DNA of 64,000 bases from Powellomyces hirtus (GCA_025526995.1 JAHLKG010000008.1:558001-622000), one strand, 5' to 3'. Counted from the first letter of the stretch, positions 12,936 through 26,037 are shown. Notes: generated by a model not told the origin, from the sequence alone. Translations and numbers: made by a program.

Positions 12936-15900
12936 TCAATCATCATGGATCGCGTAGAGGACTTCGCCGGCCAAACGTTGTACCTCGGTATCCGCTTTCC
13001 AGCCGCCGAGGTCCGTGACAAAAGCCAAGAGCTGTGTTTCGTAGCGGCCAAGAGCCTGTTTGGTGGTGCGACCAGCCGCGATTTGCACTAAAGTCCGCAT
13101 GCTTCGCTGGGAGATGGTGGCGGACGGGTGCGGGGGTGCCGAGTAGGAGGAAGGAACGGGCAGGTCACCCGGGTTGTGCGGGCAGGGAGATTTGGCGAGC
13201 CGGATCATCAACGAGACAAAGCCCCGAATGGCCGTGAGGGACTTGCGGACGTGGGTGTCGGCGGCAGCGAGATTGTGGATTGCCATGCTGGCCATTTCCC
13301 ACGTGGCGAGTTCGTCGGGCGTGGCGTCAAATTTAAGCCCATGCGCGGGCAGAGTGTCCAGGAGGCGGTTCAGAAGCGTGTTCAGGTCGTCGGTCCTGGC
13401 GGCCAGCTCGGCATTCTCGGGCACGAGGGTCAGCTTCGCGACGGCTTCGAGAGCTGGATAGGCGTACGGCAGATCTCTGTCAGCAAGAAAATCCGACAGA
13501 GTGTCGCATATCAGCTGGCATGAGTCAAGGTCAGGAACCTTAATCCAGGCGCCAATGTTGGACAACAACACAAGAGCGTTCTTGCGTTGCTCTAGGAGCG
13601 GCGCGGCTTTCACCGAGGAATCTTCCCTAGGTTCTGCCGACAGAATCTTGAGGATGATTTGCAAAACTCTGCCGTCTGCTGCGAGAGCTTGCCCCACGTC
13701 CGTGTTGAAACTTGCGTTCCTCAAAATCATTCCGACGGCGAGCGCGCGCTCCTCGATACCTTTCGAAGACACGAGTGTCAAGTCCGGTGAAGACGGAGCC
13801 AACTTTACGAATTCTTGGCTGGCCGCGCTGGCCAGGTCCTTGTAGCTCCAGAACTCGTCCACGTTTGACGGATCGGTAGAGTTGTGATCGGATGTCGAAG
13901 AATCTAACCAGGCAGCGACAAATCTGCACAGAAGCCCGACCAAATCGGGACTTTCATGCAAGGGAACTACGATGTTGCCAGCTGCCTTGCTCGATGCTAC
14001 GACAAGTAGATCTAGCGCCCACCGTACTTCAACCGGAATTTCAGATCTGAGTGCCATTTCGACTCGCCGAAGCTCAATCTTCTCGCCGTTGTACAGTTCC
14101 TTGACAGGAATGCACACATTTGGAACGATGCCTTTCAGATCCAAACCTCCGAATGACTCAATTCTTCGCGTACGCGGTTTAAATACAGGTTTTGGTGGTG
14201 GTGATACAGGTTTCGGAGGAGCAACGACCTGTGGCGATGAGGCCGGTATTATTCGAGAAGGCCGCGGTATTTGAGGCTGTTGTTGCGGGTATGGGATTTG
14301 TTGAAGTTGCGATTGCTGTGGCTGGTGAGAAGTGTGTGAAATAAGCGGTGGAGCGTTTTGTAGCTGTTGCTGTTGTTGCTGTTGTTGCTGTTGCTGTCGA
14401 AGTTGTTGCAACTGCTGAAATTGTGCCTGCTGGTTGTGGGTTTGTTGCATCTGGAATTGTTGTTGCAGAGTCGGGCCATTCTGCATTTGCTGCCCCTGTC
14501 CTACGGATTGCTGTGATTGCATATTCAAGTGAGGTTGTGGTATGGTAGTATACGGCGCAAATCGTTGATTTGACTGTTGTGGGAGACCAGTGCCGTTTTG
14601 TGGCTGCTGTTGTTGCTGTGAAAGAGAAAGAATGAATCAGTAGTGCACAGACACTGAAGATGTACGTAGCGATGCAATTGTTCAATCAACCTGAGGCCCG
14701 TTCCGTTGAATTCCGTTGCTATGCGGAACTACCGATTTTGCAGCGCCACCATTGCTTTGGGAACCTTGTGGCGTGCTTTGCGTGCTGTCCATACTTAGCG
14801 ATGGAAACAGAGTGCGTTCAAATGACTTCAACAAGGCAATGTAATTTTTCTTCAGAGAAGTTGGAGCAGCGCCGAGCGATTGCAGGCCCAATTTGTCTCC
14901 GATCGATCTCCACTTGCGTTCAGCTGATATCTTGTCAAATCCTCCCGCTTCGACGACCAAGTGAAAGAGCGAGTACAAGTCGACGGGCTTACCACCGACA
15001 TGTGGAATGCGAGTCAACGGATGCCCGATACTCGTCATGTAGTCTTTATATTGAACAAGCCATTGAGACTCGCCCAAGCGGTCCGGGTTTGGTTTCAGAA
15101 TAGGTTCGCTTTCCGCGGTTGATGTGGGGACACCGTGTGGTTGTACCGGCGTCTGTCGGCTGTCTCCCCTCTGCTCTAACTGCAACTGAGCGTTCAAATT
15201 CCCTTGAACCTGCATCTGAATTTTCGATTGATGTTGCACCTGTTCCAGATATTGCTGAAACGCTGCTGGATTCTGTGGAGCGGTTGGAGGCGGCTGGCTC
15301 GCAGCCGGAATGGAAACAGGTGCGCTGGCGAGGGAGGTATGGAAGCCGTCATCAAGTAAGGGTTCAGCTGAGGCCTTCCTTTTGTGTGGAGATATTTGCG
15401 GTTTGCGCTGCGCCAAGTCAGGCTCCGAATTTTGTGGTGACATTTGTTGCCGTTGTACTTGCAGAACGCTGGAGAGTTGCGCATGCTCGACCGGCACATG
15501 GGAATCTTTCCTTGCTCGTTTTGGCGCTGGCGGCTTCAGCTGCATCGGAGTTTGCTGGGCTTGTTGAGCAAGATATTGACTCCATGTAACATTCGCATTT
15601 TCCGCCGCTTGTGATTTGTCCTGCTGAGGTGCTTGCTGCTGTGGCTGCTGCTGCTGTTGTGATTGCAGGGATGGAAGCGGTACACTCTGAAACCGCTGCT
15701 GTTGCTGAACCTGATACTGTAGATTTGGCAGCATCGATTGCGGAGCGTATTGTTGCTGTTGTTGCTGAGGCAGCACCAGGGAATATCCTCTAGGAGCATT
15801 CATGAACGACTGGTTCGAGACATTGGCAGTACTTGAGTTCGGCAGTCCTCCTGCCGGGAATGCTGGTGAGTTTGCCGCACCGTTGTTCATCATCCCTCCC

Positions 15901-16550
15901 GCATTCGCCACCATCAACGAGGTGTCGACATTGGATATTCCCGGCTGCCAACGGGAAGCGTCGACAGGCCTCATCCCAGCTAATTGTGGCCAATTAGCTG
16001 ACGCGACGCCGGGAAACGATACCGCCGAATTGATCGCAAATAGATTTTGATGCGAAGTTGCCGATGTGGCCAGAGGCCGCGGGTATCCTGGTTGCGGGAC
16101 TGTCTGGTGCTGTTGCTGTTGTTGTGGAACGCGTTGTTGCTGCGGAGGCGGCCCAGACGCTTGCTGCTGCTGTTGCTGCTGTTGCTGCTGCTGTTGTTGT
16201 TGTTGTTGTTGTTGTTGTTGCTGGATTCGCAGTTGCTGCTGTTGCTGGATTATCGCAGCCTGATTCATCTGACTTATGGCGTTGTAGTTGAGAGCCATAT
16301 ATGAGTTCTGGGCCATCGGCGGCGCCATGGTATAAGTGCCCATCAGGGCAGGGTATTGCAGACCACCAAACTGGTTGGCGATGAACGGGTTGCCACTACC
16401 AGGGGCAGCTGGCATCGCCAACGCACCGCTGGTTCCGATTGCTTGTGAGGCATTGGCGAGTCCAGGGACGAGGAAAGCCGGTTGCGGTGGGCCTGGGAAA
16501 TTTTGTTGTTGCTGCGCTGTAGGAGGAGGGTTGGTGGGAAAGGCCATCAT
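12936..16550 (-). CDS. SWI1: ARID-domain SWI/SNF subunit (Swi1/ARID1-like)
   Basis: Large DNA-binding subunit of the SWI/SNF chromatin remodeller. Two exons, 14691-16550 and 12936-14615, separated by a 75-nt intron with a GTTGAT donor and phase 0; product 1179 aa. The N-terminal ~480 residues are Gln-rich with long polyglutamine runs of mixed CAG/CAA codons near 16145-16225. An ARID domain follows at about residues 490-585 (SQWLVQYKDYMTSIGHPL, then VDLYSLFHLVVEAGGFDKIS and KWRSIGDKLGL). After a second Gln-rich linker, the C-terminal ~400 residues form an alpha-helical armadillo-like region (from RIESFGGLDLKGI onward), as in the BAF250/Swi1 C-terminus. ARID plus this C-terminal domain argues against other ARID proteins. 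The ATG at 16550 is the first in frame. Confidence 0.9.
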
Positions 16551-17943
16551 AGTGGCGGGTATAACAGTCGGAGCCCTTTTTGGGCGTGGCAGGCAGGCAG
16601 GCTGGAGGGTGGGGCTTGTGGAGTTGCTGAGGTGATCGGAAAAAGGAACACACGGGGGCCCTGGAAAAAGAACACGGCAATACTGACACTACTTTGGCAG
16701 CAGTCAGTGCGTGCGTGCGTGCGAGCGTGGCTGACTGGCCCGTGCGTGCAGTTACCGAAGAAAGGGGAACGAGGTGTTTCTTTTTCGTTTTTTCTTTTCT
16801 TCCCGGCGGACGGGACGGGGCGGGTGGGGGCAAGCGGAGGGCGGAGACCCTTGCGTGAGTGAGTGAGTGACTGTGAGCGAGCGAGGGGAGTGCCGAGTGT
16901 GTCGGATGACGACGGGTGCTGATTGATTGACTGGCCGCACACAGCGAAAGAAAGACTTTTATCCGTACGTAATAATTAGCCCTTTGCTGACGGGAGAATG
17001 ATTGTTTGACGCTTAATGGGGGGATTGGTGGGATGGGATGGATGGATGGATGGATTAAGTTGGTTGGTTGGTTGTGTCTGTTTCTGAAGGCCTTTCTGCG
17101 GGGAAACAGGCCAAGGATGGAAAGGAAAGGGCAATGGGATTAGTGCAGTGCCGAACATCACGGGGCTGAATGGGGCTCCTCCTGGCGCGCGTCCGATTGG
17201 CTCCCACTCCACTGGGTCATGTGTTTCAGCGCGGCCGACATTGATTGCCCCCCATTTCTCGACCCGCGCGCGCACCTGCCAAAAGCCGTGATGAATATAT
17301 GGAGGACAAAATGCTTGGGTTGCGGGTTAGCGATCCATGAAGAACGAGGTCCAACCGGTCGAAGCCGTGTGACTGGTCTGACAGTCAGATGTAAAAGGCG
17401 AGTTGATGCTGGGAAAGCGATTGTGTTAAGATGTCAATCCTATGAGCACGAACCAGTTCATGCTGAGACAAAAGGTTGTCGTTCATGACTAGGAAAGATG
17501 TTACTAGTACGGTAGCGGATGGGGTTCGCAACATTTGCATATACATTTGGCGTGATCCTAATCTCCTCAAAGTCAATCGCCTGGCGCTGTGGGCAACCTG
17601 CAGATGTTGCTGCTTTCATCGCCTTCAATATGATATCATGCAAAGATTGGGAATATTGGATGGTGGAACCACTTTACTTGTGATTTCCGAAGGGGCATGA
17701 TATACGCCAACTAACCCTGCATCCATTTGCAACCAGTTCAAAGTCTACCGTAACAGTTGTGGGGATGTTATGGTGGATTCAATAATCGGACGCCGACCGT
17801 GGCCCAATGAAGCTTGTACTAGAAAAGCTTCTTGAGGGATAATCGACATCTCCCTTGTAGATGCGATGCGTATTTGAGTCGGTGGATGACATTCGCTTTC
17901 CCAGTTTGCACGCATCCTATATCCAGCCCGTCGATGAAGTCAA
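16551..17943. other. Divergent intergenic region, Swi1 / PSMB4
   Basis: About 1.4 kb. The half next to SWI1 is rich in short simple repeats (GAGT at 16856-16868, GGAT at 17035-17056, GGTT at 17060-17075). Several short frames exist, but none continues through splice sites or resembles a known family. Part of it may be the 5' UTR of either gene. Confidence 0.45.
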
Positions 17944-19219
17944 ATGGATGGACGCGTGTCGCCTCAACCGTCCCAACTGCCAGCTGTGAAAACGATTTCG
18001 CTCAGAATCGTCCGTTTAAACATCATCACCACAAGACAAATGGACCCTACAACACGTACACAGTAAGTGGGCCTTCTCTTGGCTGATTTCACAATGTTTG
18101 GTCTGGAGGCTCATGCGCTGGGATATTCCTCTTTCTCCGCTGTGCAGGCAACCGATCGTGACCGGAACCTCCGTCCTGGGGATCAAATACAAAGATGGCG
18201 TAATGCTTGCGGCTGATACGCTTGGTATGTGACAGGAACATCTTTTGTGTAATAAGGCTCAGCGTCGGGAGCTTTCCATCTGAGACCCGGGTTTGGCATT
18301 CTTCTGACCTTCGTGATGTCGGCAGCATCTTACGGTTCTCTTGCTCGCTTCCGTGATGTCGAAAGGTTGATCAAAGTCGGCGGTACAACGATCATTGGAG
18401 CCTCTGGAGACATATCAGACTTCCAGTACATTACCCACCTTTTGGAAAAGATTTTGTAAGAACTGAGGACTGAACAACTGTCGTACGACACAATGCAATT
18501 GCGATCTCAGCGTATCTAAAGCCGGGCTTCTTTCTCTGCAGGATCAAAGAGTCCAACACAGAGGACGGTCATCAACTGTACGCACGCCACATTCATGAAT
18601 ACCTTGGCCGCCTCATGTACGGCAGACGGAGCAAGCACAACCCACTCTGGAACTCGATGATTGTTGGAGGAATTAAGGACGGCGAAGGTGGCAAGTAAGT
18701 TATGGCATTCCAAATCCGATTCTTCTTCCTCTCGGTTGATCGAAGGAGCCCGATGACCGCGGAAATTTGATGAGACAAACTTTATAAACTCATCTGGAAT
18801 CTGTGTCGTGTTCTCGTTCTTCAGGTTCCTGGGATTCGTGGATCTGCAAGGAACAACATACGAAAGCTCAACGATCGCGACTGGTTACGGAAGCTACATT
18901 GCCCAGCCACTATTGAGGAAGGCTGTAGAAGGCCGTGAAGACTCACTTACAGAAGAGGAAGCCATCAAGGTCCTGGATGACTGCATGCGTGTGCTCTTCT
19001 ACCGGGACGCGAGATCGTCGAATAAGGTGCCATTCCTTCGCCGTTGCGTAAGAAGAAAAAAAAAACTGAGGCTAATGTTTGCTTGTTGCAAATTCGCTCA
19101 TGGATTAGATTCAACGCGCAACGGTAAACGCTTCGGGTGTGACAATCACGGACCCGTACGATCTCGAGACGGAATGGGGCTTCGCGGAGAGCATCCGTGG
19201 ATACGGAGCTACCGATTAG
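17944..19219 (+). CDS. PRE4: 20S proteasome subunit beta-7 (PSMB4 / Pre4)
   Basis: Non-catalytic beta subunit of the 20S core. Six exons: 17944-18062, 18148-18224, 18326-18455, 18542-18694, 18825-19026 and 19109-19219; product 263 aa, near the length of PSMB4. Splicing gives the family start QQPIVTGTSVLGIKYKDGV followed by MLAADTLASYGSLARF. Processing would not expose a Thr nucleophile, consistent with an inactive subunit. Other conserved blocks are IIGASGDISDFQYI, the WNSMIVGGI strand, and FLGFVDLQGTTYESSTIATGYG. The propeptide start is uncertain: an in-frame ATG at 18040 gives a shorter leader (MDPTTRTQ), and an upstream exon is possible. The intron between exons 3 and 4 interrupts a Leu codon. 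Confidence 0.92.
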
Positions 19220-19661
19220 ATTGCAGTCTTTGAACGCACCTTTCCGTAAATAAACAACCTTCTTCCATCGTCGCCTATGAACGCTTGTCGGGGTAATGGA
19301 ATGTATTACTATGACGCAAGACACACTTCTTCGATCCGAATACCACGAAACGACAGACCGAGAATATTGTACATATTGACATGTTGTGACACAATACTGC
19401 CGGCAATCTTTGTCAGAGAAAAGATTCCTTGTGAATCGCCGACAGTTAACGGTCATCTTCTAATGCAAAAAAAAGGGTCCTCTTGTGGGGTTCGGCAGGG
19501 TACGCGCCCGAACAACAAGGTAAAGCTAAAACTAAGTTGGATCAACGTATGAAAACCAGAGGTACGCATTACACGGGGCCCGCTGCGGATGGAATAGCAG
19601 CCTCCTTATTGTAGTCCGCGTCCGAGGAAGTCTAACGGGTAACAAAAAGGATCAAAAGTGG
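19220..19661. other. Convergent intergenic region, PSMB4 / coiled-coil gene
   Basis: About 440 nt containing the 3' ends of two converging genes. I see no coding or RNA feature. Confidence 0.4.
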
Positions 19662-22600
19662 TCAGCATGCTTCATCAAAGTACAAACCGTCCGGCCGGGT
19701 CCACTGTACCATTATCTCCGAGTGACCGAGACTTATGCGGGTAAAAGTAGAGACCTGTGGAGGCGGTGGCGACGACGAGGTGGCTGATGGGTGAGAGTGG
19801 CTCCATAAAGCTGTGGGCGTCCTAGAGGAACCGCGGGATGGGGAGAATTTGAGCGTCTCGCTTTCTGCATTATGGATGATTTGTTTCTTCAACTCTTTGA
19901 TTTGAGTTTGCAAGCTGGTTTTTGTAGCGCGGAGGGAGCTAATCTCCGCCGCGTGTTGCTGGCGTTGTTCCTGTTGATGGGGTGCGTGTTAAGATTGACA
20001 AGGCATTGTCATGGGGGTATGATAACGACGGCGTATTCTTACCTCCATGTCTTTTACAAAATTCTCGCAATCCATTTTCAGTATGTCGATGTTTGTTCTG
20101 AGCCCCATGTTCTCGCTGGCAAGGACATCGACCATTCTTTTGATGTCCACATCGCCAGCCTCCTTGAGCTTTTCGGCAGCATCCTCCAGCTGCGTGTTCA
20201 ATCCCTTATTTTCATCAGCCAAAATAGCAGCCTCGCGGGTGACCTTGTCGAGTTCGGCGCGGGCCGCAATCAGCGCGCCTTCCGATTTCTTGATATGGTT
20301 GGCCAGCGATGCCTTGTAGTACTCGCACTCTTGTCTGAAATGGTCACGCTGGGTCCTCAGCCGGTGGACCTCCTTCTTCGCATCCGCTTGTTCTGAAGTC
20401 AGCGAATTGATCTCGTCCTGTAAAGTGTCGCGGACAAACTGGCGAGATGCTGCTTCGGCCGCGTGAGCCGACTTTAGCGCTGCGATTTCAGTTTCGTGCC
20501 TCGTCTCAAGCGTTGAGACTTGGGCCTGATGCGCCTGCTCGGCCGCGGCTAGCTGACTCTGCAACGCATCAACCTGCGCGCGGTATGTCTCCTCGGCAAC
20601 AACCGCCTGGTCCAGCCGCCTGTCCTTCTCATCGAGGCCGCGTTCAGCTAAATCAACCCGTTCCATCAGTTGGTTGATCGCAGCGCTTTGTTGTTTCTCA
20701 CTGATTCGTCGCTCGGCAGAAGAGGCTTCCATATCATTCCTGATGTCTTCTATTTCTGCGTCAACGTTCTTCACCTCGGCCGCCAAGCGCGCGATCCTGG
20801 AATCTGAGGTCGCCAGTTGTGCTTCACTCTCACGTAAATGTCGTTCGGCAGTTTCTGCTCGCGTAACAAGTTCACGCATCTTGCTTGCGTGTGCTTCTGC
20901 ATCTTCCATGGCCAACGTCTCGTGTTTGGCCTGCAGCGTCTTCATCTTGGCCTCCAAATCGGGCTTCTGAGTAGCGAGCGTGCCATTCCTTATCTCAGCC
21001 GCCGCAAGGAGGGCGTCTTTATCTTCAATAGTTTTGAGCGCACGTGCGAGCTCTTTGTTCATAACCTCTATATCGTCTTTCATTCTCTGTTCGCTAACGC
21101 GAAGATCGTGCATTAAGGCCTCCGACGCGTCCTGCAACGCGCGCGCATCGGTTTCGCGTTGAGCAATTTCCCCTCTCATCGATGTCAGTTCTTGTTCCAC
21201 ACTTTGCGCACGCTTGAGCGCCTCGTCGCATTCTCCGTTGTGGTCAACCGTGCTTTGGCTAGGATTTGTATTGGTCGCTGGATATTTTTCCAAGAGAGCG
21301 ATCTCCTCCTTGCTGAGATTCAATGCCCGCTCAAGCTCGTCGACGCGTGTGCGGGCCGCGTCGTGCTCGCCTTGGATTACAAAGCGCTCGGCGGAGGCGT
21401 TCGACGCGTCCGTCATGGCATGGGCAAGTTCCTTTTTGCTGATATTCAATTCGTGCTCGAGGGCTTCGGCGCGTCGCAAGGCCTCATCACGTTCTGCCGT
21501 AACACTTTGTCGGTCCGACTCCGAAGTGCGGAGGAGCTTCTCGATGCGTTTGTACTGGTCGGCGAACGAGGCCGACATCTCGCCACGTGGGTGATTGGTT
21601 GTCAAGAAGGGCGGTTCAGCAGACCGAGCGATCTGGATGCCTCGCTCCAATGGATAGTCCCCGATGATAGCTTCCATTTCCTGCATGCGAGCCTCGTTTT
21701 CCCTCGCAGCTTCTACAACCTGTCGGTTTTGTTCTTCCTCCGATTGTAAGGTTTGGAGGTCTTTCTGCAGATCGTTGATCTCGACCATTCGAGATGCCAA
21801 CTGTTGTTCACGGTCCTCCAACTGCCTTCGGAGATCGTCTTCTTCTTCCTGCATGTTTCTAAAACACTCTATAAAGTCGGTCGACTGCGACTTCGCGATG
21901 TGCCGGACACTGGAGAGCTTCTTACGGAGCTTTGTCAAGTCTCTCTGCAATTTTTTGTTCTGCGCATTGGCCTTCGCCAGCTCCGGGTCAATATGGACCG
22001 GAGTTTCGATGGGACATGGTGTTGTGTTAGTGCCATCAGATTCGTCCCCATCTTCTTCGTCTGTGTATCGATCTTCCCACGCTGCATGATTGATGTCCAA
22101 TGGCGAGGGCCCATCAGGAACACCCTCGGTCATCGGCCATTCATTACCGTGTCCTCGCAGGCGCGTAATATTATTTATAAGGGCAAGGCCAGGACGCTCC
22201 TCTGGTCCGACCAATTCTTCACCCGAGTCGCTAGTAGAGCCTTCGAGACTGTAAAAGTCTTCTGACGTGTATGACCTGTCCCACTCTTCGCGTTCCTTGG
22301 TCGGGCCATCGGGTGTATCCCACGACTCCTCAGCCATTTCGTCAGCGAGTTTGAGCGCGCGCGCAACGCTGGGCATAACCGGTTTGGTATTATCATCCTC
22401 GCTCAGATCAAACTCCACTTCCGGCTCTTCTTCATTATCAAAGTGATCTGGGCATAGTTCGGCGGCCTTTTTGCGCAAAGCCACGTACTTTTCCTTGAAA
22501 AATCTCTTTTCTCTAGATGCCATTCGAGTTATTTTGCCCTGAAGCCTTCGATTTTTTTCCGCAAAGGCCTGTTGTAATATGCTTTCCCTTGAGAGCCTGT

Positions 22601-23715
22601 CCCAAGATTCCTCTATATCTTTGAGCATTCTCTTGGTATCATTCAGTTCGACCCAGACTCGATGCTTCTTCCTTCTAATCCGGCGCAACTCTTTCGCCGT
22701 GATCATGGCGGGGGCATCTTTATCCTTTCTGTTTTCGGGTTTTGTGCTTGCAGACACATTTGTTTCGCGTTTGACGCCCGTCGATGGCTGCAAATCATAA
22801 ATCGATATGTCAGTGAGATGATGGAAGCCGAAATACATTTACAGTACGCAAGAAATGAACTACACGTTTCAATCTAGTTGCATGTCAAACAACCACCCCT
22901 CCATCGTGAATATAGTCCGCCCACGGGAGAAGAGAGAAAAACATTGCAGCGGGGAATATATTGTTGCACTCTCTCACCTTTCCCATCTTGGTATGCAACT
23001 GCGTTAACTCTCGAGTGAAGCGCGTAATTTTCGCCGTCAGCTCCTTTTCTTGTTGAGACATACTCTTCCTTTCAGAGACCGGAAGCCTGCGCGCCGACGA
23101 CGCTGGCGAGAAAGACTGTTTCTGCTGCTGTTGCTGCTGCTGGTGTCGATGAGCCTGATAATGGTGGTTTGGCTGGTGTTGTCGGTGTGGAGATTCGGGA
23201 GCAAGAACGTAGGGCGTCCCCGGAGAGCGAGCTGCCACATGCAATGGCTGTCGGCGCGGCGGAGTGCTTGCCGAATGGACCATGTGCTTCACTTCTTGAT
23301 TGCGTTGTTTGACCTCTTGCATAAAGGAACTACTGTCGCTGACATTGACATACTCTGAGGATATCGAATTGTCGCGTCGTCTACTCTCGAATCTTGGGAA
23401 TGTTGCTGGACCCACCGACGATGTCGGCCGTCTGTTCAGCCCAGGTGGGGTCGACGGTATTGAGGCTGACATTCTACCGGTGCAGACGCAAGCCGGAGAT
23501 TGCTGGTAGCCGGGAAACGTGAAGCCGAGATCAGTTGGTTTGCCACGATCTCTCGCGCTGATGGAAAAGGCACGATGTGGGACGCGTTTCGACGGACGAT
23601 TCGGGTATGCGGAAACGCCCAGACCAGGTAGGCTTGCCGTAGCCTCCTGCTGTTGATGCGGCTGGGTCTTTTGAAAACAACCACGTCGGTGCATTGATGA
23701 GCTCAAGGTCAACAT
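19662..23715 (-). CDS. Long coiled-coil protein, 1263 aa, function unknown
   Basis: Three exons, 22978-23715, 20043-22787 and 19662-19970, all phase 0. I do not recognise the family. The first ~190 residues are Ser/Pro/Arg-rich and probably disordered, with a short poly-Gln run around 23110. Residues ~200-245 begin a helix (KELTAKITRFTRELTQLHTK). An acidic segment with many Asp/Glu sits around residues 370-540. From ~550 to ~1200 the protein is a nearly continuous charged heptad-repeat coiled coil (EALKRAQSVEQELTSMRGEI style), with a Ser/Pro/Thr-rich tail. Nothing resembles a motor, kinase or membrane segment. Such proteins in zoosporic fungi include basal-body, spindle-pole and golgin scaffolds, but the sequence alone cannot choose. 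In-frame ATGs at 23715 and ~23697 are both possible starts. Confidence 0.8.
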
Positions 23716-24621
23716 CACGATTGAATGAGTTCCTCAATACTTGCGAACAGAAAGTGCCGGATCAGACAATATGCTCATTGGTCCTGCTTTCTCTGTCTGC
23801 GGACGGGGGCTCTCAATGCAGCACGCTCTGGGAATAAGGCGGCTCTCTCCGTCTGAACAGGTTAAAATTACATGATGATGGCCAAAGCAGCTATGAAAAC
23901 AAGGAATCGTGACATCGTCTATCTAATATCTCACAACCGACTTGGCTATCAGCCCCGAAATTTCCGGAAGCCACTTGGATGAGATGGTGTGAGACTGCTC
24001 CGGCTCTCTGGTGGAATGATTTGCTCTATATATCGGTCAGGACGTGAAAGACGTGAACCAATTCCAAGCTCCACAAATGAGCGCAAAAGAGAATCATGTT
24101 AGGAAGCATCGTCTTCGGTGCAAACGCTGCCCGTGGACGCGCCAAGCTGATAGTCCAGCAGCCTCGCAGGACCTTTCACGATGAGTTCAGCTTTATGTAG
24201 CACCTAACAAAGTCGATTACCAAACTGGCCTGGCAGAAGGGTCAAGGCAAACATGACTTCTCTTGCACGACGGTAAAAGCTGCTACGAGGACCGGCAGAA
24301 GTGCCAATGCAGGCATTCCTGGCTCAATCGTGGGTTCTGTAGCTCCTACTGCGAGGAATCATGGAAGGTTGGCCTGTTGCATGCGTCACTGTGCCAGGAC
24401 GCTGTAAGGGAATCAAGAAAGTGATGCTCGTCACAGTGGCAACAATCCCGCAGCCCCACCACCGTATGCAACGAGTGTAAAACCCCACGCCTGCTTCCAA
24501 GTTGAACGCGCGGAAGAGGCGTGGCTTGGGCGGTGTGGCGCCAGCTCACGCGGATATGAATTCTCCCGTTCCATAGTCCAGCTTCACCATTCCTCTCGCT
24601 TCCAGACTGTATCTGATAGTC
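23716..24621. other. Divergent intergenic region
   Basis: About 900 nt between the coiled-coil gene and the thioesterase gene. No long frame, tRNA-like fold or repeat was found; presumed promoters. Confidence 0.4.
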
Positions 24622-25504
24622 ATGCCACCACGCCCTACCCTCTCCGCCATAGAAGCCGTCCGGAAGACATGGGCGTCCGTCGTGGGTTTCGGGGGAATGG
24701 ATGCCACCATCCTGGGCAAAATGAAAGTTGTTGACGCTTGCCAGAAGTCGGGAACCGTCGTCTGCGAGGTAGATTTCCAGGCTTCTCTCCTCTGTACTCT
24801 GTTGGTAATCTCACAGTGGATGTGGTTTTCTAGATGGAGGTTGAGAAACATCACCTCAATCGCGTTGAGGGATTACACGGCGGGTAAGTAGAATGGCCTG
24901 GGGGAGGGGCCTTGTGGTGGGCAGCGGCGTAACCGGGTTATTTCGAAAGAACTATTTGCACACTGGTAGATATTGGTGGATCGCTTGCTATTGCTGCTCG
25001 CAATGCAAGCAGCTACACCGGCGTAAGTGCCAATGCGTACATCTGGCATCCGCACTGACGGTAAAGCTCAATGTCCTGGCATCGCGCAGGTGAGCACCGA
25101 TATTAACGTATCATTCCTGAGCGGTATGCCCCAAGACTTGAATGTATTCAGCTTCGTGACTCTCAATGCTTACTGCATCAAACAGGTGGAAAGATAGGGA
25201 ACAAACTCAGGTAACTACTCCGGAATCGTCAAACAAGCGGGAACTGGCAAATCGTTCATCCCTGTCTTTGCATAGAATTCATTCGGTGTGCAACAAAGCT
25301 GGTCGCACACTAGCGTATACGACAGTGCGTATCGAGTCGGGAGACAAGCTTCTGGCAACGGGCAGGTATGCAGATGTGATTGAGGGTTGCCAGCGCTGGG
25401 CGGCCGTCAACATCATGATTCCATTTCATATTCAATGCTTTGCCGTTTCAAACAGTCACACAAAGTTTGTTGGGAACCCGCCCAAGGACCCGGAAAGCTT
25501 CTAG
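24622..25504 (+). CDS. Hotdog-fold acyl-CoA thioesterase (ACOT13/THEM2-PaaI type)
   Basis: Predicted to hydrolyse acyl-CoA thioesters. Six exons: 24622-24768, 24834-24883, 24950-25022, 25090-25123, 25186-25210 and 25276-25504; 185 aa. The exon chain was found by following the hotdog consensus: NRVEGLHGGTICTLVDIGGS (the HGG loop and catalytic Asp helix), then SYTGVSTDINVSFLSG, KIGNKLRIHSVCNKAGRTLAYT, and a final LLATGRYADV strand before a C-terminal extension. Human ACOT13 shows the same order of blocks. Exons 4 and 5 are only 34 and 25 nt. The ~40-residue C-terminal extension is beyond the normal fold and is not recognised. Phase and family match make the model good even though each exon is short. 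Confidence 0.85.
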
Positions 25505-26037
25505 GCTTGTGAGCAACTATGCTCAGGAATAACTCCGGCCCCTATCTGGTGCGGACGGCACTTTCGGACATCATTCCCACCGCTGCGTTCTTCCGTCGGA
25601 TTGCACTCCCCTCCAGGAGGCGTGTGCTGATAACATCTTGCACATAGATGATTTATTTGAATTTGTATCTATTGGCAATGTACTATTTATCATTATTGCG
25701 GTCATATCCTGGATGTTCCCCTAATCCCGTTTACCCACGCTCGTAAGGCTTGTGGACCGCTTGATTTGGTCTACTCCACTGTTCGTCTGAATGTGCCAAA
25801 GTGCCAAAAAAAAACCTACGTGGATTGCTACGCTTCTGCCTATCCAGCCCCTGGCGGGGACTCAATGACGAACGCCCACAGCAGAAAATCAAGCAGACCG
25901 CTATTGGAGCGCCAGGATATACGGCAATGATCAGACCATCAGGTAGTGTAGGGATCGAATAGAGCTGCTGGTCGATCGGATCATGGTGGTTCCACTCGCC
26001 TCCCGTTACTCGCTTCTTATTCAGCTAAGCTCCCCTT
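25505..26037. other. Convergent intergenic region
   Basis: About 530 nt between the thioesterase and the Mic12-like gene. It is AT-rich in places with one A9 run near 25807. No gene is seen. Confidence 0.4.

Noticed and set aside
16058..16304. Plus-strand poly-Leu, poly-Ala/Val and poly-Cys frames
   Set aside because: They are the opposite-strand readings of the Swi1 polyglutamine tract.
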